IMG/VR virus record: IMGVR_UViG_3300025127_000137
Location: 1 to 31,600 of that record
Source: a virus
Reading direction: 5' to 3' (one strand)
Length of the DNA stretch: 31,600 nt
The position numbers and the translations under genes are program-made. The notes below the pieces were generated by a model. The model was given only the letters and a program-made list of their open reading frames with translations. It had not been told where the DNA came from and did not search any database. Of the stretch, positions 1 through 8,400 are shown piece by piece. Numbering within the stretch: the first letter of the stretch is position 1; every line of letters starts with the position of its first letter.

Positions 1-2
1 GG

Positions 3-122
3 CCAGTGTCAATCGGTGTCATTACGCTCATTGTTGTGCTGGCTCGTATGCACTACAACATCGAAGCTCTTACGGAAAAAGTCAAAGTCCTGTTTGATTT
101 CCACAATAAAAGAAAGGATTAA
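3..122 (+). CDS. C-terminal end of a holin-like small membrane protein (partial)
   Basis: The reading frame is open from the left edge of the window to a TAA at 120-122, so only the last 39 residues are visible. They hold a hydrophobic stretch (VSIGVITLIVVLA) followed by an amphipathic, charged tail ending in NKRKD. One membrane helix plus a short basic cytoplasmic tail fits a phage holin or a single-pass membrane accessory protein. It lies 6 nt before a run of small late genes, which suits a lysis or late function. There is no family motif I can name, and the start is outside the window. Holin is an inference from topology and context only. Confidence 0.5.
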   Translation, partial: PVSIGVITLIVVLARMHYNIEALTEKVKVLFDFHNKRKD

Positions 123-128
123 ATAATT

Positions 129-215
129 ATGCCAAAAGGAAAAGGAACATACGGAACAACTAGAGGTCGTCCACCCAAAAAGGGTAAGATGGGCAAACGA
201 GGCAAATGTAAGTAA
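129..215 (+). CDS. 28-residue basic protein with an AT-hook-like core
   Basis: A 28-residue protein that is almost entirely Gly, Lys, Arg and Thr. Its centre reads RGRPPKKGK, which matches the core of an AT-hook (R-G-R-P flanked by basic residues), a minor-groove DNA-binding motif. The ATG at 129 follows an AT-rich leader with no Shine-Dalgarno. The stop TAA overlaps the next ATG by one base, so translation is probably coupled. Very short basic proteins of this kind are known from marine phages, but I know of no function. DNA binding is inferred from composition and the RGRP core. It is too short for statistics; the tight coupling to the next genes is the main argument that it is real. Confidence 0.6.
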   Translation: MPKGKGTYGTTRGRPPKKGKMGKRGKCK

Positions 216-385
216 TGCCAAAGAAAGCAAAGAGTGGAGGTAAGATATGTCCAGAAGGTAAAGCCTGGGCTAGACGTACGTTTGATACGTATCCATCTGC
301 TTATGCCAATATGGCTGCATCTAAGTATTGCAAGAATCCTAACTATGCAAAGAAGTCCAAGGGTGGTAAACGCAAGGGAAAATAA
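215..385 (+). CDS. Small Lys-rich protein with two cysteines (marine-phage type)
   Basis: 56 residues. The N-terminus is basic (MPKKAKSGGK), then comes a conserved-looking centre: CPEGKAWARRTFDTYPSAYA, then NMAASKYCKNPNYA, ending in a Lys/Gly tail. The KAWA(R/K)RTF..YPSAYAN..A(S/A)KYCK pattern resembles short proteins I recall from marine phages and large viruses; no function is known to me. Two Cys (in ICPEG and KYCK) could bind metal or form a disulfide. The start ATG shares its A with the upstream TAA and the stop shares its last base with the next ATG, making it part of a translationally coupled run. Confidence 0.7.
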   Translation: MPKKAKSGGKICPEGKAWARRTFDTYPSAYANMAASKYCKNPNYAKKSKGGKRKGK

Positions 386-627
386 TGGGTCAACTAAAAC
401 AATGGCGGGAACAGAACTGGGTAAGGATTGGAACTGATGGATCAATCAAAGGACCTTGCGGAACGTCGAAGGATAAGAAAAACCCTGACCGTTGCCTCCC
501 TAAAAGAAAGGCTCTCAGCCTGTCGAAAGCGGAAAGAGCAAGCACTGCTCGAAAGAAAAAGAAAGCAGGAGCAAAGGGAAAAACCGTAGTATCAAATACA
601 CCTAAAGCAAAAGTAAGAAGTAAGTAA
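385..627 (+). CDS. Small Lys-rich protein with GPCGTSKDKKNPDRCLP motif
   Basis: 80 residues, pI clearly basic. The N-terminus is a short aromatic segment (LKQWREQNWVRIGTDG), followed by IKGPCGTSKDKKNPDRCLPK with two Cys, then SLSKAERASTARKKKKAGAKGK and a Lys-rich tail. It belongs, from memory, to a family of short proteins shared by marine phages, bacteria and giant viruses (a DUF5872/DUF6321-type family; the number must be checked). Function is unknown. The Cys pair could form a small metal site and the tail could bind nucleic acid, but neither is shown. It starts on the last base of the preceding stop codon. Confidence 0.75.
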   Translation: MGQLKQWREQNWVRIGTDGSIKGPCGTSKDKKNPDRCLPKRKALSLSKAERASTARKKKKAGAKGKTVVSNTPKAKVRSK

Positions 628-629
628 CA

Positions 630-875
630 ATGGCAGACAAATCAAAGATGAAGTGCAACGTGCCACGCCGTGAAGTCCAGGGCGGGAAGAAGTTTGTCGT
701 AAAAGCTTGCGAAGGTGGCAAGGAAAAGTTGATACGTTTTGGTGATGCTAATATGAGTATTAAGAAAAATAGACCAGCCCGTAAGAGAAGCTACTGCGCC
801 CGTAGTGCTGGTATAAAGGGAGGCAAGGGCAAGATGTCCGCCAACTACTGGAGCCGTAAGGCTTGGGACTGCTAA
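630..875 (+). CDS. Small basic protein with four cysteines
   Basis: 81 residues with four Cys (KCNVP, KACEG, SYCAR, and a C-terminal WDC), many Lys/Arg, and the segment KEKLIRFGDANMSIKKNRPARKRSYCARS. I recall relatives in marine phages and giant viruses with the pattern K(L/M)I.FGD..M.IKK..PARK.S(F/Y)CAR...KLSA.YWS.KAW, currently a DUF family (DUF6321-like; to be checked). The C-terminus ...SANYWSRKAWDC fits that pattern, so the protein looks complete. Four Cys in a short basic protein suggest a structural metal site. It is the last of four such genes; the next gene starts on its stop codon. Role unknown. Confidence 0.75.
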   Translation: MADKSKMKCNVPRREVQGGKKFVVKACEGGKEKLIRFGDANMSIKKNRPARKRSYCARSAGIKGGKGKMSANYWSRKAWDC

Positions 876-1672
876 TGTCATTATCACAAAGAACAGACCG
901 CTTTAGCGGAGTAGGTGCAATCCTATCTATTAAACCAAGTTCAGGCACTCCGATGACCTCGGTTAATTCTTATATTGTTACGAGTCGTGGCATAGCACCT
1001 AATGTTATTCACGCTACTAACCCTATACACAAGCCAGGCACTACAACTGATTTGAACGCTAACTCAATCTTCTTTGAGCCAGATGTAAGCGTTGGTTCAG
1101 ACGGAGTTCCTACATTTTCTCAACTTGTTATTGATACATCAAGCACCGATGCAACATTAGGCGTAAGTCAATACAAAGAATACTTTACGGTAACTGACCC
1201 TGGCGTTATGGGCACTCAAGGATTTTACGCTATTGGTGGCAACTCTGGCGGTGCTTTACGAGTGCCTAGGGCTATTTCATTACCTCAAACAAGGAGAAGG
1301 GAGGGAACCGTTAATGTGTTTTTATCAACCTCTGAAGATACTGAAAGTGAAGTTGCTTATCAAGACGCTGGAGTTAATTGGTGCGGAATATCTTTTGCTA
1401 ACTTTTACACTGGTCAGACTAATTCAACTGCTTCTGTGTCTGGTTCTTACAGAACATTTAATAAATACTTAAGAACAGAAAGTGGTATTTACCCCGCGAC
1501 AGATGTGGCTTCGGCTAGCACGGCTGGAGTTTACGCTGCCTCATCTACATCAACAGCAACTGGCGATACGTCTTACACAACAACAGGTATATATCGATCA
1601 CAGACAGTTCCGTTTTTAAAGAAGATTGATGGAACTCAGACTTACCTAAAAACTAATGTAACATTTGCATAG
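875..1672 (+). CDS. Probable virion surface/appendage protein (265 aa)
   Basis: I do not recognise a family. The protein is rich in Ser, Thr, Gly and Asn with alternating beta-type patterns (e.g. QGFYAIGGNSGGALRVPR, WCGISFANFYTG) and a Thr/Ser-rich C-terminus. That composition is typical of phage fibres, decorations and other beta-rich virion proteins. I chose the ATG at 875, which shares a base with the upstream TAA as in neighbouring genes; an in-frame ATG at 863 would add four residues and overlap the previous gene. It is the first of three consecutive Ser/Thr-rich proteins of similar size and style, so they may form one appendage. No enzymatic motif is seen. Confidence 0.6.
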   Translation: MSLSQRTDRFSGVGAILSIKPSSGTPMTSVNSYIVTSRGIAPNVIHATNPIHKPGTTTDLNANSIFFEPDVSVGSDGVPTFSQLVIDTSSTDATLGVSQYKEYFTVTDPGVMGTQGFYAIGGNSGGALRVPRAISLPQTRRREGTVNVFLSTSEDTESEVAYQDAGVNWCGISFANFYTGQTNSTASVSGSYRTFNKYLRTESGIYPATDVASASTAGVYAASSTSTATGDTSYTTTGIYRSQTVPFLKKIDGTQTYLKTNVTFA

Positions 1673-1673
1673 T

Positions 1674-2468
1674 ATGGATGAAACCTTTTTATACCGAGCC
1701 GCTACGCAAGTTCGGCAAGAATCAGAGCCATCTATATCTGATATGTATGCTCAAGCTACATCTCTAAAATCTGACTTAACGGGAGGTTCTGACGAATACT
1801 TTGAAACGTCTGGTGCTAAAAATCAAATAGATGTCGGTGGCAGTGGTGGAGGCACTACTGAAGAAGACCAGGACATTAGCCCCACTACTCCTTTTTCAAT
1901 TACAGTTAACGGAAGCACTACTGAAAGCGGTATTCAAACTTCTCCGTTTACCTTAGATTGCTTAGGAGGAACAGGAGAGTACCCCGCAAGAACCACGGGG
2001 ACATCACCTCAGGTGGTTACATTTCCTTCACCTACTGGCTTATCTGTAGCTCCCCCATCGTCTGGAACAACAATGTTTGTTGTTTACGCAAAGGTTTCAG
2101 TAACTATGACGGCAACCGCTGGGGCTGATGTATCAACAACTGGAACAATTGTAATATCTGAAACATCTGCTGCGGCAGATAAGGTTGGATCAAATACTAG
2201 ATTTGTAAACAATGGTTTGAACTCATATACTTACTTCTTTCTTATAGGAAATGTTGCAGCATCTAGAAGGAGTGACGGCAGATACTCTGTTCGTATATCT
2301 CAAATACAAGAAGGCAACTATACATATGGAAATACTAAAAGCACAACGGCTACAGTTGGTGGTGTTACTGTATCAACTAAGGATGGGCTAAGAAAATTTA
2401 CAATTTGTATTAACGGAGAACCGTTTACAGCAGATATAGATGTATCTAATATTGTTAAGGTTACGTAA
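1674..2468 (+). CDS. Probable virion surface/appendage protein (264 aa)
   Basis: Unrecognised family. An N-terminal acidic/helical part (about residues 1-55) is followed by a Gly-Ser-Gly linker (GGSGGGTTEEDQD), then a Thr/Ser/Gly-rich, beta-patterned domain. The end reads KFTICINGEPFTADIDVSN, a style often seen at the C-terminus of phage minor structural proteins (C-x-NG-x-P). I chose ATG 1674, one base after the upstream TAG; ATG 1665 would overlap that gene by 8 nt. Linker plus beta-domain suggests a modular fibre or adaptor, by inference only. The next gene starts on its stop codon. Confidence 0.6.
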   Translation: MDETFLYRAATQVRQESEPSISDMYAQATSLKSDLTGGSDEYFETSGAKNQIDVGGSGGGTTEEDQDISPTTPFSITVNGSTTESGIQTSPFTLDCLGGTGEYPARTTGTSPQVVTFPSPTGLSVAPPSSGTTMFVVYAKVSVTMTATAGADVSTTGTIVISETSAAADKVGSNTRFVNNGLNSYTYFFLIGNVAASRRSDGRYSVRISQIQEGNYTYGNTKSTTATVGGVTVSTKDGLRKFTICINGEPFTADIDVSNIVKVT

Positions 2469-3469
2469 TGCCAACCGCAACTTCATTTGCAGCACTAGGA
2501 AGGGGAAACGGTCTTCCGTTTTGTGCTTATAAGGTAGATGTTACTGATCCAGGGCTTGCTCCGTTTGGGGTTACAATCCATTGGATGACATTAGGTGGAG
2601 TGTCCAGTGGAAGCGCATCGCAAGCACAAATAGATCTGTCTCTTAGAAATGCTATGAAGTTACTTTGGAATCTGCATTCTGTTCAAGTTGGAACATTTAC
2701 TGCTAGTAGCGAAATTACAGGCAGGACTGGTTTTTCGTCGGGCACTTATGGCACTATATCAGGATGGCCCAATGACTCAAGTTCAGCAAGTTTAAGCAAC
2801 CAAGAAGCTGTTATTCAAACTACTGAAGATGGTGCATTAGTTGACTTTCTTCCAAATCATAGAGTTTGCATTAATAGCTCAGGCACTTTCACGGGTGGAA
2901 TTTCAGGTTCCCGTCAAGAACGAGATCCATCGAGTGCAGCAGTTAATGACTCCAGTGTTGCGATTAAAGCAGATTTTGAAATTATAAGAATGTATAATGG
3001 AAGCAAAGATGATGAGTCTAATTTTGTAGGATATGGATGTATCCCTGGCGATGGAGATGTTCTGAATCAAATAAAAGGATTATCCGCTCGGTCTGGAACT
3101 GAGGCAAACGCTAGGTCAACTAATTCCGAAGTTTATATGAGAATGAAAATAAATGCTTCTTCAATACAAGCTGGAGACACTGACTCAGGTATAGACCCAT
3201 CATCTGGATTTGAATTTGCCGAAAACATTTCTAATGTTAATTTAGGTGGTATGCCCTTCGTAGCAAAAACTTTTATTGAGTCACGTACTCATGTTTCTTC
3301 TTCGGCAGATGTTCAAAATGTTACTAACACGCTCTCAGCATCTTCACTTTCTGGAACTGCGTCAAGTAGTTTTAGCGTAGATTTTAACGGCGATGGTGAG
3401 TTTACAGCAGCTGGCAACGGTTCAATTAGTGCAAGCATTACCGATCTTAACTTTTACACTTACAACTAA
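2468..3469 (+). CDS. Probable virion surface/appendage protein (333 aa)
   Basis: Unrecognised. It is rich in Ser, Gly and Thr with beta-strand-like alternation throughout (e.g. WMTLGGVSSGSAS, SGTASSSFSVDFNGDGEFTA). The C-terminal segment DFNGDGE is a D-x-N-x-D-x-E Asp-box-like stretch that could bind calcium. It starts on the stop codon of the preceding gene (TAATG) and ends 23 nt before the next ATG, a gap that contains a promoter. As third member of a run of beta-rich proteins it probably contributes to a fibre, spike or capsid decoration. There is no signal peptide or membrane segment. Confidence 0.6.
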   Translation: MPTATSFAALGRGNGLPFCAYKVDVTDPGLAPFGVTIHWMTLGGVSSGSASQAQIDLSLRNAMKLLWNLHSVQVGTFTASSEITGRTGFSSGTYGTISGWPNDSSSASLSNQEAVIQTTEDGALVDFLPNHRVCINSSGTFTGGISGSRQERDPSSAAVNDSSVAIKADFEIIRMYNGSKDDESNFVGYGCIPGDGDVLNQIKGLSARSGTEANARSTNSEVYMRMKINASSIQAGDTDSGIDPSSGFEFAENISNVNLGGMPFVAKTFIESRTHVSSSADVQNVTNTLSASSLSGTASSSFSVDFNGDGEFTAAGNGSISASITDLNFYTYN

Positions 3470-3477
3470 CCCCCTTA

Positions 3478-3486
3478 TGATATAAT
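3478..3486 (+). promoter_or_regulatory. Extended -10 promoter (TGaTATAAT) for the ejection-protein genes
   Basis: A perfect TATAAT at 3481-3486 is preceded by TG one base away, giving the extended -10 TGnTATAAT. No TTGACA-like -35 is present at 16-18 bp upstream. Counting seven bases from the hexamer puts +1 at about 3493, the A of the next ATG, so the mRNA may be leaderless. The same design appears before the scaffold gene and the small terminase. Confidence 0.6.
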
Positions 3487-3492
3487 ACAGCT

Positions 3493-5439
3493 ATGACTGA
3501 AGAAGAAAGACTAGAACTTGAACGCTTAAGACTAGGTGGTGCCAACAACTTATCTGAAGCACTAGACGTTCCTATGCCCGTAACAAACGTGGGTCTAATG
3601 GGTGAACCCCTACGCGAGCAACCAAGTGTTGAAGATATCAGAACCAGGACGGATCCAGACGGTCCCTTCGGCCGTGCTGGGGGTTACGCAAATTATCAAG
3701 AAAACCAGGCTGGGTTCCAGGGTTTCATGTCTGGATTGGGCCGCGTCTTTACGGATACAACGGGAAGTGATATGCGAGCTGAAAGATATGCCCCTAGAAA
3801 TCAGCCCATAGATATAGTTCCAAGTGGTAACACAATGCAGCCAGACACCCCGATGCTTGACAGTATCATGGAATCAGGTGTCGGTCCTTTCCAGCCAGGA
3901 GCAGTTGACTTCTCAAAGCCTCCTACAACCAATGTTCCTAGCGGGACTGCTCAACCTAGCGGAATTACAATGGGAGCCGATGGGGTCATTAACTTACCCG
4001 CTTTAACCAGGGATTCCTCATTAGCACCAGAAGCTACGTTCCTTCGGGCTGACGGAAGCATTGGTGAAATATTTCCAGGACAGCGTATAGGTGACGCGTT
4101 CCCAGGTAATCCCGATACCCCTTCGCTAGGCGGTCAGGTACAGGACGTTGACCTACCTGGAGGCACGGGCTTCGTTCGCGCACCTGAGGGTATGGTTAAA
4201 ACCATAGGCCCTGACGGTAGAATGATTTTTGCTACACAGGAGCAGGCTAATGCAATGGCACCTACAGTAACAGCACCCACAGTAACCGAACCTACAGCCA
4301 CAGCACCTACAACAGCAGGTCAGCAGTCAAGACTTGACGCGATGGGGCTAAATATGGAGTCACTTAAACAAATTGGACGAGATGCAATGAGTGGTCCAAG
4401 GGCGGCTTTTAGGTATCTTACGGATCCATCACAGCCATCTTTTGGCGAAGTCGTAAAGGACGTTGCACAGGAACAAGGCACTGGGTCTGGCTTTGAAACT
4501 CAAGGACAGTCAAGTGCTATACCACAAGGTCAACCAGGTTCAAGAATGATGACAATGGAGTTCAGGGATGCTAATCAAGATGGAATAGAGGATAGGTCAC
4601 AAGGGATATTTAGACCAGGTGATTTGGGAGGTGGGCCATTAGGCCCCGTCATGCTTCCCCGTGGATCGGGCGCTAACCTACCAACTATGGCGAGCGTTAA
4701 TGCCATGTCGGGAATGGCTCCACAGGGTCTCCCTGCCCTATCCGCATACGAGCAAGCAAGTATGGACAGGGAAGCTGGAATTGCCGCTAGGGACAGACTA
4801 CCAGGTGAAACCCAGACGCAAAGAGATACCCGTATCGCTCAAAGCAGAACTCAACGTTCTAGCCAGGGTGGACTAAGTCAGGCTGACGCTAGAGATTTGG
4901 CTCAAGGTATGGCTAAAGGTGCAACCGAAGGCGAAAAAATGAGAGCCTTACAAATACAATCAAGGCTAGGACTAGGTTCATTCCGACCAGGGACTCCCAG
5001 GGTGGACAAGTTGTCCCAGGCTACATCTATGGTTGACCGAATGATTTCTGGTGGTCAACTATCCCCAGAGAAAAGAAACGCAGCTATACAGAAAATCATG
5101 GGCGTAGGTTCTCTTGATAATACAGCTGGTGCCGCTGGCGCTGGTGTTATAGGAAGTGCGGAGTTCGACAGGGTTGCTTCCCAGTTACAAGAGGGTGGTT
5201 CCTTATACAATATGGGTATAAGGGTTGACCCATCTGTTGTGGACCCATTGACTGGAGCTGCTCAAATCTATCGTGAAAAACCAGGACTTGAATTTGGCCC
5301 ACCCGAAAGACTACCAGTATCCCCAGAACTATTGCAACAACTTCTTCCTTATGCTAGATCAGTAAGACAGGGTGGAACTATGACTCAGGATTTTACTAAC
5401 ATGGGAATGCAAGTAAACCAATTTGCTGGATCAAGATAA
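3493..5439 (+). CDS. 648-aa Gly/Pro-rich structural or ejection protein
   Basis: No family recognised. Composition is dominated by Gly, Pro, Gln, Thr, Ala, Met and acidic residues, with little predicted regular structure. Residues about 256-276 are a Thr-Pro-Ala tandem repeat (APTVT, APTVT, EPTAT, APTTA). Residues 359-367 read DANQDGIED, a D-x-N-x-D-G-x-x-D calcium-loop pattern like a thrombospondin type-3 repeat. The last 150 residues look more ordered (LSPEKRNAAIQKIMGVGSL). It begins directly behind an extended -10 promoter and ends 9 nt before the 2410-aa gene, so both are probably made together and ejected or assembled together, as T7-like internal virion proteins are. Virion location is inferred from position. 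Confidence 0.65.
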   Translation: MTEEERLELERLRLGGANNLSEALDVPMPVTNVGLMGEPLREQPSVEDIRTRTDPDGPFGRAGGYANYQENQAGFQGFMSGLGRVFTDTTGSDMRAERYAPRNQPIDIVPSGNTMQPDTPMLDSIMESGVGPFQPGAVDFSKPPTTNVPSGTAQPSGITMGADGVINLPALTRDSSLAPEATFLRADGSIGEIFPGQRIGDAFPGNPDTPSLGGQVQDVDLPGGTGFVRAPEGMVKTIGPDGRMIFATQEQANAMAPTVTAPTVTEPTATAPTTAGQQSRLDAMGLNMESLKQIGRDAMSGPRAAFRYLTDPSQPSFGEVVKDVAQEQGTGSGFETQGQSSAIPQGQPGSRMMTMEFRDANQDGIEDRSQGIFRPGDLGGGPLGPVMLPRGSGANLPTMASVNAMSGMAPQGLPALSAYEQASMDREAGIAARDRLPGETQTQRDTRIAQSRTQRSSQGGLSQADARDLAQGMAKGATEGEKMRALQIQSRLGLGSFRPGTPRVDKLSQATSMVDRMISGGQLSPEKRNAAIQKIMGVGSLDNTAGAAGAGVIGSAEFDRVASQLQEGGSLYNMGIRVDPSVVDPLTGAAQIYREKPGLEFGPPERLPVSPELLQQLLPYARSVRQGGTMTQDFTNMGMQVNQFAGSR

Positions 5440-5448
5440 TTAAAATAT

Positions 5449-8400
5449 ATGGCCGTTTCAAACGTCACTCTACCTAACGGCGAGCGTGTTAACATCTCCC
5501 ATGAGGATGATGCTAGTGAACTCGACGTCCTTAACTTCGCTTACCGTGAATACGTTACTAACACGGACCCTGGTAGCGCCTTTGGTAGAGGTATAAGGGA
5601 CGGCGTTGACCTCCTTCAGGCTTCCTATGGTTCAACCCTTGAGGGGATTGGATCATTGCTGGACTCAGAATCCCTACAACAAGTAGGTGCTGATGTTGTT
5701 GCTGAACAGCGAGGACAGATGGATGCGGAAGCATTCCGCCAGCAACGATACGGGGACCAGGACGAGGGTATAGTTGACTACGCCTTGAACCTAGCTGGTG
5801 CCTCCACTCCACAGATGGCATCCACATTTGCTGGAGCTGGTGCGGGGGCGGCTATTGGAGCTGGATTTTTTGGAGTAGGTGCTTTACCAGGAGCAATTAT
5901 AGGTGGCTTCTTGGCTAATATGCCTTACTTCTATGGTGACAATAGAGAGCGCCAGAAGGAGGCCATTGAGCGAGGGTTTAGGACTGAGATGGATGAAGGT
6001 GCGGCTGCGCTATATGCTGTGCCTCAGTCCCTTTTGGATGCTGCATTCTCCGCCCTTGGTACCAAGTTCCTGTCGTCGGGAGCGCTTAAAGCTGGAGGAG
6101 GTTTGCTTACACGAGCAACAAGGGGTGCAGTCGAGGGTGCTATTATTGAAGCTCCTACAGAGCTAGGACAGCAGTTCCTGAATCGATACCAGGCTGGATT
6201 GCCAATCGATAGCGACGAAGCTAAACTTGAATACATGGAGGCGGCCAAGGGTGGCGCTCTTCTTGGTGGTTTATTTAGTGGTGGTGGTAGGGCCGTGTTC
6301 GGTAGCAAAGAAGGACCCGATGCTATGCCTGCACCAGCAGAGGAGGAGACGGTCCAGATGCCCCCCTCGGTTACTGCACCCGAACCTTCGGTTGCTACAC
6401 CAGAAGGTGAAGCAGTATCTCCAGAGGTAGGAGATATCCTTGAAGCTGAACAAGCACCTCAGAGTGAATTAACACCTGAGGATGAGGCCGCTATTGATAC
6501 AGAGATTGATGCTACTACTCAGCAAGACCAGCAAGGTATCGGAGACAGGCGCTTTGAAGACAACGTAGCCGTTGAGGAGGCCGATTATATTTTACCCGAC
6601 GTAGAGCTTGACGACATTGCCAGACTTGACGTAGGGCAACTCTCTGACGAAGAACTCCAGAAGTTAATTGAATCGTATAATACATATGATAACACGGGCG
6701 ACAGGGTCCGCAACTTGGATTATCTTCAACAATTTGCAGAAAGGTTTAATCGTGATCTTGATAAGAACAATAAAAAATACAATGCAGAAAGAAAGCGCAT
6801 TGCACGAGCAATTAAGGAACGTGATGCTAGATCTCGTGGAGAGGTTAGCCAGTTAAGTGAAGCTGATTTTGATGCCCTTGCCGAAGAAGCACAACGCAAA
6901 CGCGGAAGAGGTGGTTCACCAGAAGCTCAAACGGAAGAAATGCTAACAGCACAGGAAGAGGCTGCCCTGGAAGCGGAGATGCAACGTGAATTCTTTGGGG
7001 AGGCAGTGCTAACGGTAGAGGACGAGGCTGCTTTGGATGCGGAGATAAGGCGAGAACTGTCAGGTGACACTACAACCCAAGAAGATCTGCCCGTAGCGAC
7101 CAGTAAAACAATAAAGGAGTTCAGGGGGATGACTCCTAAGCAGGTTGAGGAGGCTAGGTTCGTTGACGAGCAAGCCAAGTCAGCGCCCGTAACTGCCCCA
7201 CCCCAGGAGGTTGATTCCGAGGCAGTGAAGGAACAACAGGATACTATTGATGATGCTGAGTCCCGCATTGCTGACTTGCAGTCCGAGATAGATACTGAAA
7301 AGAGCAATATCAAAGAAGCCAGGGACAGGAATAAAAAAGAAATTGCTGCTGTCCGTAAGTCAAAGCTATCCAAGGAAGATAAGGCCGATAAAATAGAGGA
7401 CCTCAAGGCATCTCTTCAGGACGAGGTTGATGACATTAACGGAAACATTGGCATCTACAAGGAAGAGATGTCTAGTTTTAAGAAGGACCTACGCAAGGCT
7501 AAGAAGGAACTGGATAAATTAAATACTGCAGCCCAAGGGACTGTTTCTGAGGCTGAGAAGGGATACCGTGAGTATTTAGCTGAGAGGGAACTACGTAAGG
7601 CCAAAAAGAAGAACATAAAGATAACTGCAAAAGTTCTAAGCAACTTGCGTAAGACCGCTGTTCAAATTGCAGGCGCTGTAGGATCAAGAACTAAGGTTGA
7701 GTTAACTACATTTTATTCCAAGGACGAGGACCGTTCAGCGACTTTTGATGCAGTCAACAACGATGGTATGTTTGATATTGTTGATGGTAATGCAATCAAA
7801 GGAAAAGAACTTCCTGTCGGGACTGTTGTTGATGCAAGAATAAATAAATACGAGGGCGGTGATTTTGAATTGTTTGATTCCCGTGAGCTAAGGCTCAAAG
7901 AGGACGGCACCTGGGAAGAAGTTAAAGATATAGCTAGACTAAGAGAAGAAGCAGCTCTGCCAAAAGCAGAAGGTGCCTTAACGGAAGAAGAGCTTGTATA
8001 CATCCTTGGCCAAATGGACGGGGACCTAACCGTAGGTGCTGATGGTCGTATCATTCCATTTACAGACGAAGAAGCATTTGTAGCACTGCCTTCAAATCAA
8101 AAAGCTAAACATCTCCTGCATAGAAAAAACCCAATTAAAAAGGGTGCAGTAAGACTAAACTTAAATTCAAAATTTTATAAGAAGGATGGAGTAGTTAAAA
8201 AGTATAACGCCGAACAAGAAAAGGCGGGGATACCAAGACAAGAGGGTGCGGTCGGACCTTTGTTTGTTCAGACCTTGCACCGAATAAACCGAGCAGGAGT
8301 GCCAGAACACACCAAGGCTTACAGTTATGGTCGTGCTTTTACCATTCGGAACGCAACATTCTCTGTAAATCCATTTGCTAAAACAATTATTAGATCAAAG

